7,820 bases of DNA from Oscillospiraceae bacterium. Lineage in GTDB: Bacteria > Bacillota > Clostridia > Oscillospirales > Ruminococcaceae. Position 1 is the stretch's first letter, and each line of letters starts with the position of its first letter. The stretch covers positions 1-7,820 of the forward strand of contig JARBTU010000071.1 of NCBI GenBank assembly GCA_029240015.1. Reading direction: 5' to 3'. The notes under the pieces are model-generated. The model searched no databases. It was not told the origin of the DNA and worked only from the letters and a program-made list of their open reading frames with translations. Below are positions 1 to 7,185 of this stretch, one piece after another. A program made the position numbers and the translations under genes.

Positions 1-665
1 GTTTTTCCTCTGATATGCCCCGATACGACCGAAACTGCTCCGAACTCTCCCATTGCACGCGCCATACATAAAATAATGCCATAAAGCAGACCCCATTTAA
101 TGTTCGGAAGCGTGATTCTTCTGAATATGGTGAATCCGCTTGCCCCTGTGATGGAGGCAGCAACTTCTTCATCTGTTCCCTGTGCGTGCATCAAAGGAAT
201 GATTTCCCTTGCCACAAACGGAAATGTGACAAAGATAGTGGCAAGGATAATTCCCGGTGTCGCAAAAACGATTTTCAGATCAATTGATTCCAAAAAGCCA
301 TTTAGGAAGCCAACACGACCAAAACATAAAATGAAAATCAATCCCGCAATGACGGGAGAAATTGCGAACGGAAGATCGATCACCGTGGTGAGAAAGTTTC
401 TGCCTTTAAATTTATATTTGGTAATAAGCCATGCCGCAAATATCCCAAAAATAGTATTCAATGCCGTCGCTGTTAAGGTGGCGAACACCGTCAGTTTCAT
501 CGCCTTAAGTGTATAAGTATCAGTGATGGCATTCACATAGGCTGAAAAACCTTTTTTCAAGGCTTCCACGATGATGGATGCAAGCGGCACAATCAACATC
601 AGCACGATGAATAAAACACTGATGGTAACAAGGAACCATTTTACTGCTTTATTGGTATTTTCCAT
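1..665 (-). CDS. cysW: Sulfate ABC transporter permease CysW (3' end cut by window)
   Basis: This is one of the two inner-membrane channel subunits of the sulfate/thiosulfate ABC importer; it pairs with CysT. I translated 221 codons from ATG at 665 to the window edge with no stop. It begins MENTNKAVKWFLVTISVLF and has hydrophobic segments near residues 10-33, 58-81, 96-116 and 134-152. The cytoplasmic EAA loop that docks onto the ATPase is at about 166-187 (E166, A169, A170, G174, L186, P187). It is followed by the CysW-typical stretches NIKWGLLYG and RAMGEFGAVSVVSGHIRG. Family members are about 270-290 residues, so roughly 50-70 residues are missing. The start lies 10 bases after the cysT stop, and its ribosome binding site (GAGGA) overlaps that stop, which suggests translational coupling. 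CysW rather than CysT is favoured by the GHIRG ending and by gene order. The ATPase gene cysA is the expected next gene. Confidence 0.93.
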   Translation of the reverse strand, partial: MENTNKAVKWFLVTISVLFIVLMLIVPLASIIVEALKKGFSAYVNAITDTYTLKAMKLTVFATLTATALNTIFGIFAAWLITKYKFKGRNFLTTVIDLPFAISPVIAGLIFILCFGRVGFLNGFLESIDLKIVFATPGIILATIFVTFPFVAREIIPLMHAQGTDEEVAASITGASGFTIFRRITLPNIKWGLLYGIILCMARAMGEFGAVSVVSGHIRGK

Positions 666-675
666 TGGACTTTCC

Positions 676-1500
676 TCACTTATGTGCAAATTTATTGGCG
701 TATACTTGTATTAAATTCATACAAAGCAGCATGAAAAACGACATTAATAACATCACAAAAGCAATCGCCGTTGCACCGCCATAGTTATATTGTTCCAGTT
801 TCGTCATAATGAGCAGCGGTGCTATCTCTGTCTTCATTGGCATGTTCCCCGATATAAAAACAACGCTTCCATATTCGCCAAGCCCCCTTGCGAAAGCCAA
901 CCCGAAACCTGTCAGCAAAGGCATTTTTATTTCCGGGAAAATAACACTGAAAAATATCTTAGTTCTTTGTGCGCCTAACATGGTTGCGGCTTCTTCATAT
1001 TGTGTATCCAAATCCTGTAAAACAGGCTGAATCGTCCGTACTACAAATGGAATCCCGATAAACGTTAATGCAACGATGATTCCAAAACGTGAAAAACTGG
1101 ATTGAATGCCTATTTTGTGAAACCATCTGCCAATCCAACCGTTCTGAGAATACAGTGTGGTTAAAGCGATTCCCGCAACCGAAGTAGGCAATGCGAAAGG
1201 AAGGTCTATCAGTCCGTCGAATATTCTTTTGAGCGGAAATTGATACCGAACCAGAACCCATGCCAGTATCACCCCGAAAACAGCATTGATTGCAGCGGCC
1301 ACAAAAGAGCAGTAAAGGCTTACCTTATAGCTGGCAACCGTTCTTGGGTCTGTAACAGTCTGCCAAAATCCATGAACACCCAGTTCGCTTCCTTTGATAA
1401 CCACTGTTGCCAACGGGATGATTACGATTAAACTTAAGTAAACAAGGGTAACCCCCATGGAAAGCTTAAAACCCGGAATAACTTTTTTCTGCTTACTCAT
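676..1500 (-). CDS. cysT: Sulfate ABC transporter permease CysT (CysU)
   Basis: This is the partner membrane subunit of CysW in the sulfate/thiosulfate importer. The 274-residue protein has about six hydrophobic segments (roughly 13-34, 60-84, 98-117, 138-155, 194-217 and 243-266). An EAA loop lies at 169-190 (E169, E170, A171, A172, G176, P189), and the ARGLGEYGSVVFISGNMP block after it is typical of CysT. I chose ATG at 1500 because AAGGGAG lies 6 bases upstream (1507-1513). The longer reading from 1542 would add 14 residues with no ribosome binding site, and its start would fall inside a hairpin. Length fits the family (about 275). It follows the binding-protein gene after a 65-base gap and precedes cysW by 10 bases. 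Sulfate is the most likely substrate given the activation genes upstream; sequence alone does not exclude thiosulfate or molybdate. Confidence 0.95.
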   Translation of the reverse strand: MSKQKKVIPGFKLSMGVTLVYLSLIVIIPLATVVIKGSELGVHGFWQTVTDPRTVASYKVSLYCSFVAAAINAVFGVILAWVLVRYQFPLKRIFDGLIDLPFALPTSVAGIALTTLYSQNGWIGRWFHKIGIQSSFSRFGIIVALTFIGIPFVVRTIQPVLQDLDTQYEEAATMLGAQRTKIFFSVIFPEIKMPLLTGFGLAFARGLGEYGSVVFISGNMPMKTEIAPLLIMTKLEQYNYGGATAIAFVMLLMSFFMLLCMNLIQVYANKFAHK

Positions 1501-1506
1501 AAAATT

Positions 1507-1513
1507 CTCCCTT
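1507..1513 (-). promoter_or_regulatory. Ribosome binding site of cysT (decides the start)
   Basis: The minus-strand sequence AAGGGAG is followed by 6 bases and ATG at 1500. No comparable site precedes the in-frame ATG at 1542, so this site fixes the shorter 274-residue protein. Confidence 0.8.
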
Positions 1514-1521
1514 ATTGAGAA

Positions 1522-1552
1522 GTAGTGGATAGATTTTGGCACTATCCACTAC
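1522..1552 (-). other. Intercistronic hairpin between binding-protein gene and cysT
   Basis: GTAGTGGATAG (1522-1532) and CTATCCACTAC (1542-1552) are a perfect 11-bp inverted repeat with a 9-base loop. On the transcript the stem is followed by UUCUCAAUAAGGG, not a run of U, so it is not a classical terminator. It starts 13 bases after the stop of the lipoprotein gene and ends 9 bases before the cysT ribosome binding site. By analogy with other importer operons it may protect the upstream mRNA from 3' decay or limit read-through, giving more binding protein than permease. That role is inferred. Confidence 0.6.
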
Positions 1553-1565
1553 ATACAACATCTGA

Positions 1566-2612
1566 TTATTTCGGTACATAAATCTGATCAAATATTCCGC
1601 CGTCTGCAAAATGTTTTGCCTGTGCTTTTGCCCAGCCGCCAAACACGCCATCAATGGTCACCAAATTTACCTTTGGGAAAGTATCTTTGTATTTTTTCGC
1701 AATTTTTTGATTTCTTGGTCTGTAGTAATTTTTAGCGGCGATTTCCTGCCCCTCATCGCTGTACAAATAATTTAAATACTCGGTCGCAACGTCTCGCGTG
1801 CCTTTTTTGTCGACGTTTTTATCCACTACCGCAACAGGAGGTTCAGCCAAAATGCTTATGGAAGGAATAACGATTTCAAATTTTTCAGGACCCAGCTCTT
1901 TGATGGATAAGAACGCTTCATTCTCCCACGCAAGGAGTACGTCTCCAATCCCTCTTTCCACAAAAGTGGTGGTTGCACCTCTTGCACCTGAATCCAAAAC
2001 GGCAACATTGGCAAACAACTTTTTAACATAATCTTTTGCTGCATCTTCGCTGTTTTCATTTTTCTGAAGCGCATATGCCCAGCCTGCCAAGTAGTTCCAT
2101 CTTGCTCCTCCGGAAGTCTTTGGATTCGGCGTGATAATCGATATCCCCGGTTTGATCAAATCATCCCAGTCTTTTATTTTTTTCGGGTTCCCTTTTCTTA
2201 CTAAGAATACAATGGTTGATGTGTAAGGAGAGCTGTTATCTTTAAATTCTTTTTGCCAATCCTTATCAATCAAACCTGATTGAGATACTTCATCAATATC
2301 ATAGGCAAGCGCAAGCGTCACAACGTCTGCTTCGACCCCCTCAATAACAGCTCTTCCCTGTTTACCGGAGCCGCCATGACTTTGCTCAATATTTACATCC
2401 TGGCCGCTTTTCTCTTTCCAGTGCTTTTGAAATGCCTTGTTATACTCAACATACAGTTCACGTGTTGGGTCATAAGAAACGTTCAGCAAATTTGCAGTTT
2501 CTTTTTTCTCTGATTGTGTACTTTTATTCGTCGAGCTACAGCTTGTGAGAACTCCTAACGTAATGGTTGCCGAGAGTAGTATGCCGATGGTTCTTAAAGT
2601 TCTTCTTTGCAT
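1566..2612 (-). CDS. sbp: Sulfate-binding lipoprotein of ABC transporter (Sbp/CysP family)
   Basis: This is the extracellular substrate-binding protein that captures sulfate and delivers it to CysT/CysW. The 348-residue product starts with a positively charged signal sequence (RRTLRTIG), a hydrophobic core and a lipobox L22-T23-S24-C25, so it should be lipid-anchored at Cys25 on the outer face of the membrane. Family blocks in order are SYDPTRELY (46-54), HGGSGKQ (79-85), NPKTSGGARWNYLAGW (163-178), LAWENEAF (227-234) and YYRPRNQ (296-302). The backbone NH groups and side chains around SYDPTREL and HGGSG bind the dehydrated sulfate in known Sbp structures. A good ribosome binding site (AAGGAAGGA) precedes the ATG. 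The gap to cysN is 47 bases, with no terminator and no clear promoter. Whether it prefers sulfate or thiosulfate (Sbp versus CysP) cannot be told from this reading. Confidence 0.95.
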   Translation of the reverse strand: MQRRTLRTIGILLSATITLGVLTSCSSTNKSTQSEKKETANLLNVSYDPTRELYVEYNKAFQKHWKEKSGQDVNIEQSHGGSGKQGRAVIEGVEADVVTLALAYDIDEVSQSGLIDKDWQKEFKDNSSPYTSTIVFLVRKGNPKKIKDWDDLIKPGISIITPNPKTSGGARWNYLAGWAYALQKNENSEDAAKDYVKKLFANVAVLDSGARGATTTFVERGIGDVLLAWENEAFLSIKELGPEKFEIVIPSISILAEPPVAVVDKNVDKKGTRDVATEYLNYLYSDEGQEIAAKNYYRPRNQKIAKKYKDTFPKVNLVTIDGVFGGWAKAQAKHFADGGIFDQIYVPK

Positions 2613-2659
2613 AAAAAATCCTTCCTTTCTATAAAATAATTTTTAATTAGAAGCTTAGA

Positions 2660-4339
2660 TCAGGCAAATTGTATGCTCCTGTATTTACCGAATACAACCC
2701 ATTTACTTAACAGTTCCGTGGAAGATAACACCTTCCAATCACGTAAAAATGATTGCACTTCTTCATCTGATTTTACATTTATTTCAAATCCCCGCCCGTT
2801 CAGTACCGGGTACCCTTCGTGTTTATAATCTGATAGTTGAGTAATAGACGTTATCTTTTGGTTTCTTACTCTTATCGCGGTATTGTCTCTAAGTATTAAT
2901 ACGTCAAAGTTCGACGGGTAAGAAAAGCTTTCGCCTTTTACTTCAATTTCATCTCCCAGCGTATAAACCGGTAAATAATTTTGTTTCTTTTCGATATTGA
3001 ATGTATCAGAATTATAGAGGTATTCTTCAAAGATATCTCCTCTGGCTTTGAGCCCGTTGTATTCAAACACCGCCTGAAAATGATTGTGAACCACTGCTTC
3101 GTCGCTGACGATAATACCTCCGCCGGCGACATCATAGCCATCTACGATCACGAATCGGCCTGTTGTCTGGCTATCGTTAAATGAGTCAAAAGCAACTAGG
3201 TCTTTGGTTTTGATAATAATTTCTGCAACTTCGTTAATTTTTACTTCAGCTGTTTCTCCTGCACAGTCGAGATTGGAGGAATCCATCGTTTTGATAACTT
3301 CAAAAAGCTCGCCTTCGGTTTCCTGAGTTGTCAATTTGATTTTATAAGTTTTTCCCTTTATCAGAGGTGATTTTCCCATCCAAAATAAATTTGCCCTGAA
3401 ACTATTGGACACATATGGAACGTCGCTTCCGCTTGTGATGATTTCCCCTCTTTTGTTAAAGAATTCATCCGAAACCGTGATTCCCACGGACTCCCCTGCA
3501 GCAATCTGTGATTTTTGATCTCTGTCCGCCCAATATTCAATCGATTTGACGGTAGTTTCTTTTCCTTCAGGATAAATTTTAATTTTATCTCCGACATGAA
3601 GCTTTCCTTGCTCAATTCTTCCTGCGATAATACGACGGTCGTCAAATTTATAAACGTCCTGTATCGGGAAACGCAAAGGTTTTTCTTCTACGCCTCTTTC
3701 TTTTTCAATCGAATCCATAGAGCTTAAAATATTTTTGCCCTGATACCAAGACATGAACTCCGAATTTTTTAAAATATTCTGACCATAAAAAGCAGAAACG
3801 GGAATATATCCTAACGGAGAAACGCCCAGTGTTTTCAAAAATTCTCCCATTTCAAGAGTCACTTGATTGAACACTTCTTCGCTGTAATCTACCAAGTCCA
3901 TTTTGTTAAGCACGACAAAAACCTTTTTGATTCCCAGTAAATACAATATGTACGCATGCCTTTTGGATTGTTCCTGAACGCTTTCTTTTGCGTCAATGAT
4001 CAAAAGGGCGGCTTCGGCGTTCGCCGCACCCGATATCATGTTTTTAAGGAATTCCTTATGTCCAGGTGCATCAATAATCACATAGTCTCTGATTTGTGAC
4101 TGAAACTGAATTTGAGTGGTATCTATGGTGATTCCCTGTTTCTGCTCTTCTTCAAAAGCATCCAATAAATATGCGTATTCAAAAGGCTTTCCGGTTTCTT
4201 TTGCAATTCTTTTTACTTTATTGATCGTCCCTTCCGGAAGAGAATTCGTATCATATAGTAATCTGCCTATCAGACTGGATTTTCCGTGATCAACGTGACC
4301 TACAACAACAATTTTCATAATATCTCTGTTTTTGCTCAT
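2660..4339 (-). CDS. cysN: Sulfate adenylyltransferase large subunit CysN (GTPase) with C-terminal extension
   Basis: CysN is the GTPase that couples GTP hydrolysis to APS formation (ATP + sulfate to APS + diphosphate) by CysD. The 559-residue protein shows the elongation-factor-like GTPase motifs: G1 GHVDHGKS (14-21), the G2 region GITIDTT (69-75), G3 DAPGH (90-94), G4 NKMD (145-148) and a G5-like VSA (181-183). Beta-barrel domains II and III follow to about residue 410, ending in a GRFVIVDGYDVAGGGII block. E. coli CysN is about 475 residues, so the tail beyond about 412 is an extension. It has no second P-loop, so it is not the APS kinase domain found in CysNC/NodQ fusions, and I do not recognise it. 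AAAGGAG lies 10 bases before ATG 4339, a slightly long spacing, and overlaps the cysD stop. Met8 is a weaker alternative start. Confidence 0.94.
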   Translation of the reverse strand: MSKNRDIMKIVVVGHVDHGKSSLIGRLLYDTNSLPEGTINKVKRIAKETGKPFEYAYLLDAFEEEQKQGITIDTTQIQFQSQIRDYVIIDAPGHKEFLKNMISGAANAEAALLIIDAKESVQEQSKRHAYILYLLGIKKVFVVLNKMDLVDYSEEVFNQVTLEMGEFLKTLGVSPLGYIPVSAFYGQNILKNSEFMSWYQGKNILSSMDSIEKERGVEEKPLRFPIQDVYKFDDRRIIAGRIEQGKLHVGDKIKIYPEGKETTVKSIEYWADRDQKSQIAAGESVGITVSDEFFNKRGEIITSGSDVPYVSNSFRANLFWMGKSPLIKGKTYKIKLTTQETEGELFEVIKTMDSSNLDCAGETAEVKINEVAEIIIKTKDLVAFDSFNDSQTTGRFVIVDGYDVAGGGIIVSDEAVVHNHFQAVFEYNGLKARGDIFEEYLYNSDTFNIEKKQNYLPVYTLGDEIEVKGESFSYPSNFDVLILRDNTAIRVRNQKITSITQLSDYKHEGYPVLNGRGFEINVKSDEEVQSFLRDWKVLSSTELLSKWVVFGKYRSIQFA

Positions 4340-4354
4340 AACAATAATTCTCCT

Positions 4355-5155
4355 TTACATATATCCATCTTTTCTAAGTTTCTGCATGGCATATGAATCT
4401 TCCTGATCCTGAGCTCTTCCCGCTCTTTCGCTGACTGTTGTTGTTTTAAGCTCTTCAATGATATCATCAAGCGTCGTCGCATTTGATTTGATTTTCCCCG
4501 TACAAGGAGCGCATCCCAAACTGCGGTAACGTTCTCCGTTTCTTGCAAAATACAAATCAATGAGAGGAATGTTTTCCCTTCTGATATATTCCCATATGTC
4601 TATTTCGTTCCAAGCCAGCAAAGGATGAACGCGGATGTGGTTTCCTTTAGGAAAATCGGTCTTGAACTGATCCCACATTTCAGGAGGCTGGTTGGAATAG
4701 TCCCATTTATCTTCTTTGTTCCGTTCGCTGAAAACTCTTTCTTTGGAACGTGAACCTTCTTCGTCTCTTCTTACCCCTACAATTAAGCCTTCAAACTCAT
4801 ATTTTTTCACAACTTGCTGCAGCGCGTCTGTTTTCAGCGCCTTGCAACAGACAAGTCTTCCCTGTTCCGGGCCCATCCCATTCTTTATCGCTTCTTCGTT
4901 GGTATGTACGATCAAATCAAGACTCAGCTCTTTTGATACCTTATCACGATAGGCTATCATTTCCGGGATTTTATAGGTGGTGTCAACATGGATAAAAGGG
5001 AACGGGCAATGACCAAAAAAGGCTTTTTTTGCCAACCATAACAATACAGTAGAATCTTTTCCTATCGACCACAACATGCCGAGTTTTCCCAGCTTTTTGT
5101 ACGCTTCTCTTAAAATAAAGATACTTTGTGCTTCCAGTTGGTCTAAGTGGTTCAT
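4355..5155 (-). CDS. cysD: Sulfate adenylyltransferase small subunit CysD
   Basis: This is the catalytic subunit of ATP sulfurylase, a PP-loop nucleotide alpha-hydrolase family enzyme that adenylates sulfate to APS together with CysN in the cytoplasm. In the 266-residue product the PP-loop is SIGKDS (30-35), the CysD form of SGGKDS. Other family blocks are HVDTTYKIPEM, GVRRDEEGSRSKERVFS, PLLAWNEIDIWEYIRREN, ERYRSLGCAPCTG and the C-terminal SERAGRAQDQE. E. coli CysD is 302 residues; this shorter length is close to other bacterial forms and the expected blocks are present. ATG 5155 is preceded by GGAG at 9 bases. It begins 25 bases after the aprB-like gene and ends 15 bases before cysN. The APS-type motifs distinguish it from CysH, which also has a PP-loop but a different C-terminal cysteine motif. 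Confidence 0.96.
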   Translation of the reverse strand: MNHLDQLEAQSIFILREAYKKLGKLGMLWSIGKDSTVLLWLAKKAFFGHCPFPFIHVDTTYKIPEMIAYRDKVSKELSLDLIVHTNEEAIKNGMGPEQGRLVCCKALKTDALQQVVKKYEFEGLIVGVRRDEEGSRSKERVFSERNKEDKWDYSNQPPEMWDQFKTDFPKGNHIRVHPLLAWNEIDIWEYIRRENIPLIDLYFARNGERYRSLGCAPCTGKIKSNATTLDDIIEELKTTTVSERAGRAQDQEDSYAMQKLRKDGYM

Positions 5156-5180
5156 TTGCTATCACTCCATTATCTGATTT

Positions 5181-5495
5181 TTAATATTTATTTGCATCTT
5201 TCTTATTCAAAGTAATCTTTGCCTTTGGGGTTTCATTCTCTTCTATAATCCAGTCCGATATGTCCCCTTTGTCTTTTGCATAAAGCGTATATCCCTGTCC
5301 GCCGACGTCCGCCCCAAGAAATAATTTAAGTGCGCCTACCAGACATTCTTTTAAACAGCTGCAGCATCCCCAGCAGTCTTTGATATTTGAAATCTTTGCC
5401 TTGTTATCCTTTGTTAAATGCACCAAATTCCCAGGACAGACAACCGTACATTTTCCACATCCGATACATTTGTTTTGATTAATCAATATGCTCAT
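5181..5495 (-). CDS. aprB: AprB-like adenylylsulfate reductase beta subunit (2[4Fe-4S] ferredoxin)
   Basis: This is a small iron-sulfur protein expected to pass electrons to the FAD of the AprA-like partner. The 104-residue product has two four-cysteine clusters: C10-C13-C16-C20 followed by Pro21 (CIGCGKCTVVCP), and C41-C44-C47-C51 in CWGCCSCLKEC. Trp42 directly after the first cysteine of cluster two is typical of AprB, where a tryptophan lies between the two clusters. Cys45 is an extra cysteine. The part after residue 52 (LGADVGGQGYTLYA, then a WII strand and a basic tail) resembles the AprB C-terminal tail that embraces AprA. Dissimilatory AprB is about 150 residues, so this form is compact. 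ATG 5495 overlaps the end of the aprA-like gene by 17 bases and has a GAGGGG ribosome binding site, so the two are probably translationally coupled. A general ferredoxin is the alternative call, but context argues for AprB. Confidence 0.87.
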   Translation of the reverse strand: MSILINQNKCIGCGKCTVVCPGNLVHLTKDNKAKISNIKDCWGCCSCLKECLVGALKLFLGADVGGQGYTLYAKDKGDISDWIIEENETPKAKITLNKKDANKY

Positions 5496-7155
5496 GTTTT
5501 TGCCCCTCTTTGATAAGCGGTCGGAATATCATCTTGGTTTCTCCGTTTAGTGTAGTGGAATTGATGTAAACAAGATATCGGTCATCCTCCTGTGGATAAT
5601 CCGTATTTTCAGCAAAGCTGTGCCACCTTGTCTCTTTGCGGGATTCCAAATGTTTAATCAACACTCTGGCAACTTCCAGCCTGTCTTTCAGCTCAAATAT
5701 TTTTGTTAGGTCTCTTGTATTTTTAGCGGTAAGTTTTTCCGATAACTGAATCAGTTCGTTTATTTTCTCACTTGCCACAGTCAGCTGGATTTGGTTATAT
5801 TGATAATTGGTCTTGATTCCTCCGGCATAGGTATCCATAATTGTTTGCATTGCTTCTTCCAAATCATTAATGGAATAAGTTGAATGGGTATTGTTCAGAT
5901 ATTTGGTTGATTTTCTAAATTGAATGTCTATATCTTCGTCCGAAATGGACGTCAACGTCTGTCCTTTTATGTAAGACAATGCCGAATGAGCGGCGATTTC
6001 TCCTTCCGCCAATGCACCTGTCACATATTTTTGGGGACATCCGCCCGCTACATCGCCCGCTGCGTACAATCCTTTTATTGAAGTAGACCTGTCATCGCTT
6101 ACCCAGTATCCGCTTGCGGTGTGTCCTCCTATGATATAAGGCTCGGTACCTTCTATTTCAACATTCTGAACGTCTGGTGATTTCCCTGACTCAATCCATT
6201 TAAGCGTTTGGCTTGGCGCCATATTTAGATAGGCTTTATATAAATCTGCTGTTTGTTCTTGTGAAATCCCTTTGGTTTCCAAGTAACACGGCCCCCGTCC
6301 TTCTATGTTTTCTTTTACCGTGCCATATACTCTTTGGGATGTTGTAAATCCGTACTTAATGCCGTAATCTTCACCCAATGAATTGATCTGCCTTGCGCCC
6401 ACTCCTTGCGCTATTGTTCCCGTCGGTGCAATGGTATCTTTACAGCGTAGCGCGATAAACCGCATCTCAAAGGTGGTCATCTCGGCTCCTGCTCGAATTC
6501 CCATTGCATATCCTGCACCTGTATTAAAAGGCGGATACCACATTTTATGGCGCGAGAATCCCGGATTGTTGGGTCTATATATTCCTGCGGCGCCCCCTGT
6601 TGCACAGATTACAGCTTTCGCCTCGATAACATAAAAAATATTATTATTGACCGAAACCCCGTAAGCTCCGATTGCTTTTCCGTCTTTTACTGCGTATTCA
6701 ACAGCGTTTACACCGTTCATTACGGAAATTTTTGGATGATTTTCAACCGCTTTTGCCAATATGGGCTTGATATTCTCGCCATTTATTTTGATGTTTCGGT
6801 TCCCTCTTAAGACATATTTCCCATTTTCATCTTTAAGGATGACAAGCCCCAGATCCTCAAGTTTTTTAGTAACAGAATTGAGTTTTTGGGACATAGAGAG
6901 CAGCAAATCATACCGTGCGATTCCGTGCGCGTCATTCATGGCGTAATTTGCATAATCTTCCGGTTTTTGACCTTCACATATGTAAGCATTCAAAGCATTT
7001 ACCCCTGCCGCTAAACAACCGCTTCTTTTGATGTATGCTTTTTCCAATATCAAAACGTTGGCATCAGACTCTTCTGCAATTGTTATTCCCGCAAAAATTC
7101 CTGCGGTTCCTCCTCCAATAATCAAAATATCTGTCGAAAGCTTTTTGACCTGCAA
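5479..7155 (-). CDS. aprA: AprA-like adenylylsulfate reductase alpha subunit (FAD flavoprotein)
   Basis: This is the predicted catalytic subunit reducing APS to sulfite and AMP, a member of the fumarate reductase/succinate dehydrogenase flavoprotein family. The 558 residues start with the FAD dinucleotide fold GGGTAG (14-19) and Glu39, followed by ATGGAAG (185-191) and GLYAAGD (362-368). Features matching AprA rather than fumarate reductase are RSGCLAAGVNALNAY with Asn56, FNTGAGYAMGIRAGAEM, MRFIALRCKD with Arg237, and GGHTASGYW with His345. As I recall the Archaeoglobus structure, the matching Asn, Arg and His contact the substrate. The C-terminus has the RWHSF...DYP...DD block of the family. 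Dissimilatory AprA is about 650 residues, so this is a shorter form. The start is TTG at 7155: an in-frame TGA lies 9 bases upstream (7162-7164) and AAAAGGA is correctly spaced. It is the first gene of the operon, about 37 bases after the predicted transcription start. An L-aspartate oxidase-type flavoprotein is less likely, given AprB and CysDN next to it. Confidence 0.88.
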   Translation of the reverse strand: MQVKKLSTDILIIGGGTAGIFAGITIAEESDANVLILEKAYIKRSGCLAAGVNALNAYICEGQKPEDYANYAMNDAHGIARYDLLLSMSQKLNSVTKKLEDLGLVILKDENGKYVLRGNRNIKINGENIKPILAKAVENHPKISVMNGVNAVEYAVKDGKAIGAYGVSVNNNIFYVIEAKAVICATGGAAGIYRPNNPGFSRHKMWYPPFNTGAGYAMGIRAGAEMTTFEMRFIALRCKDTIAPTGTIAQGVGARQINSLGEDYGIKYGFTTSQRVYGTVKENIEGRGPCYLETKGISQEQTADLYKAYLNMAPSQTLKWIESGKSPDVQNVEIEGTEPYIIGGHTASGYWVSDDRSTSIKGLYAAGDVAGGCPQKYVTGALAEGEIAAHSALSYIKGQTLTSISDEDIDIQFRKSTKYLNNTHSTYSINDLEEAMQTIMDTYAGGIKTNYQYNQIQLTVASEKINELIQLSEKLTAKNTRDLTKIFELKDRLEVARVLIKHLESRKETRWHSFAENTDYPQEDDRYLVYINSTTLNGETKMIFRPLIKEGQKHEHID

Positions 7156-7164
7156 ATAAAATCA

Positions 7165-7171
7165 TCCTTTT
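7165..7171 (-). promoter_or_regulatory. Ribosome binding site of the aprA-like gene (TTG start)
   Basis: AAAAGGA on the minus strand lies 9 bases before TTG at 7155. The two nearby ATG codons (first bases at 7174 and 7165) are out of frame with aprA: one lies before this site and the other overlaps it. The TTG is therefore the best-supported start. Confidence 0.7.
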
Positions 7172-7185
7172 CATATATGATTTGT

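Noticed and set aside
100..516. Plus-strand open frame of 138 codons near the left end
   Set aside because: It is antisense to cysW, whose minus-strand frame shows the conserved EAA loop and CysW blocks. The plus-strand product resembles no family I know.
1501..1542. Longer CysT start at 1542 adding 14 residues
   Set aside because: No ribosome binding site precedes it and it lies in the hairpin arm. ATG 1500 has a well-spaced AAGGGAG.
1522..1552. Hairpin after the lipoprotein gene as a full terminator ending the operon
   Set aside because: There is no U run after the stem, the stem is only moderately GC-rich, and no new promoter is visible before cysT, which must be transcribed.
2663..3106. 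CysN tail as a fused APS kinase (CysNC)
   Set aside because: No second GxxxxGK[ST] motif is present and the tail is about 50 residues shorter than CysC.
7171..7180. TCATATATGA perfect palindrome in the aprA leader
   Set aside because: Ten bases of simple AT-rich symmetry are expected by chance in such sequence. It would form only a tiny stem.
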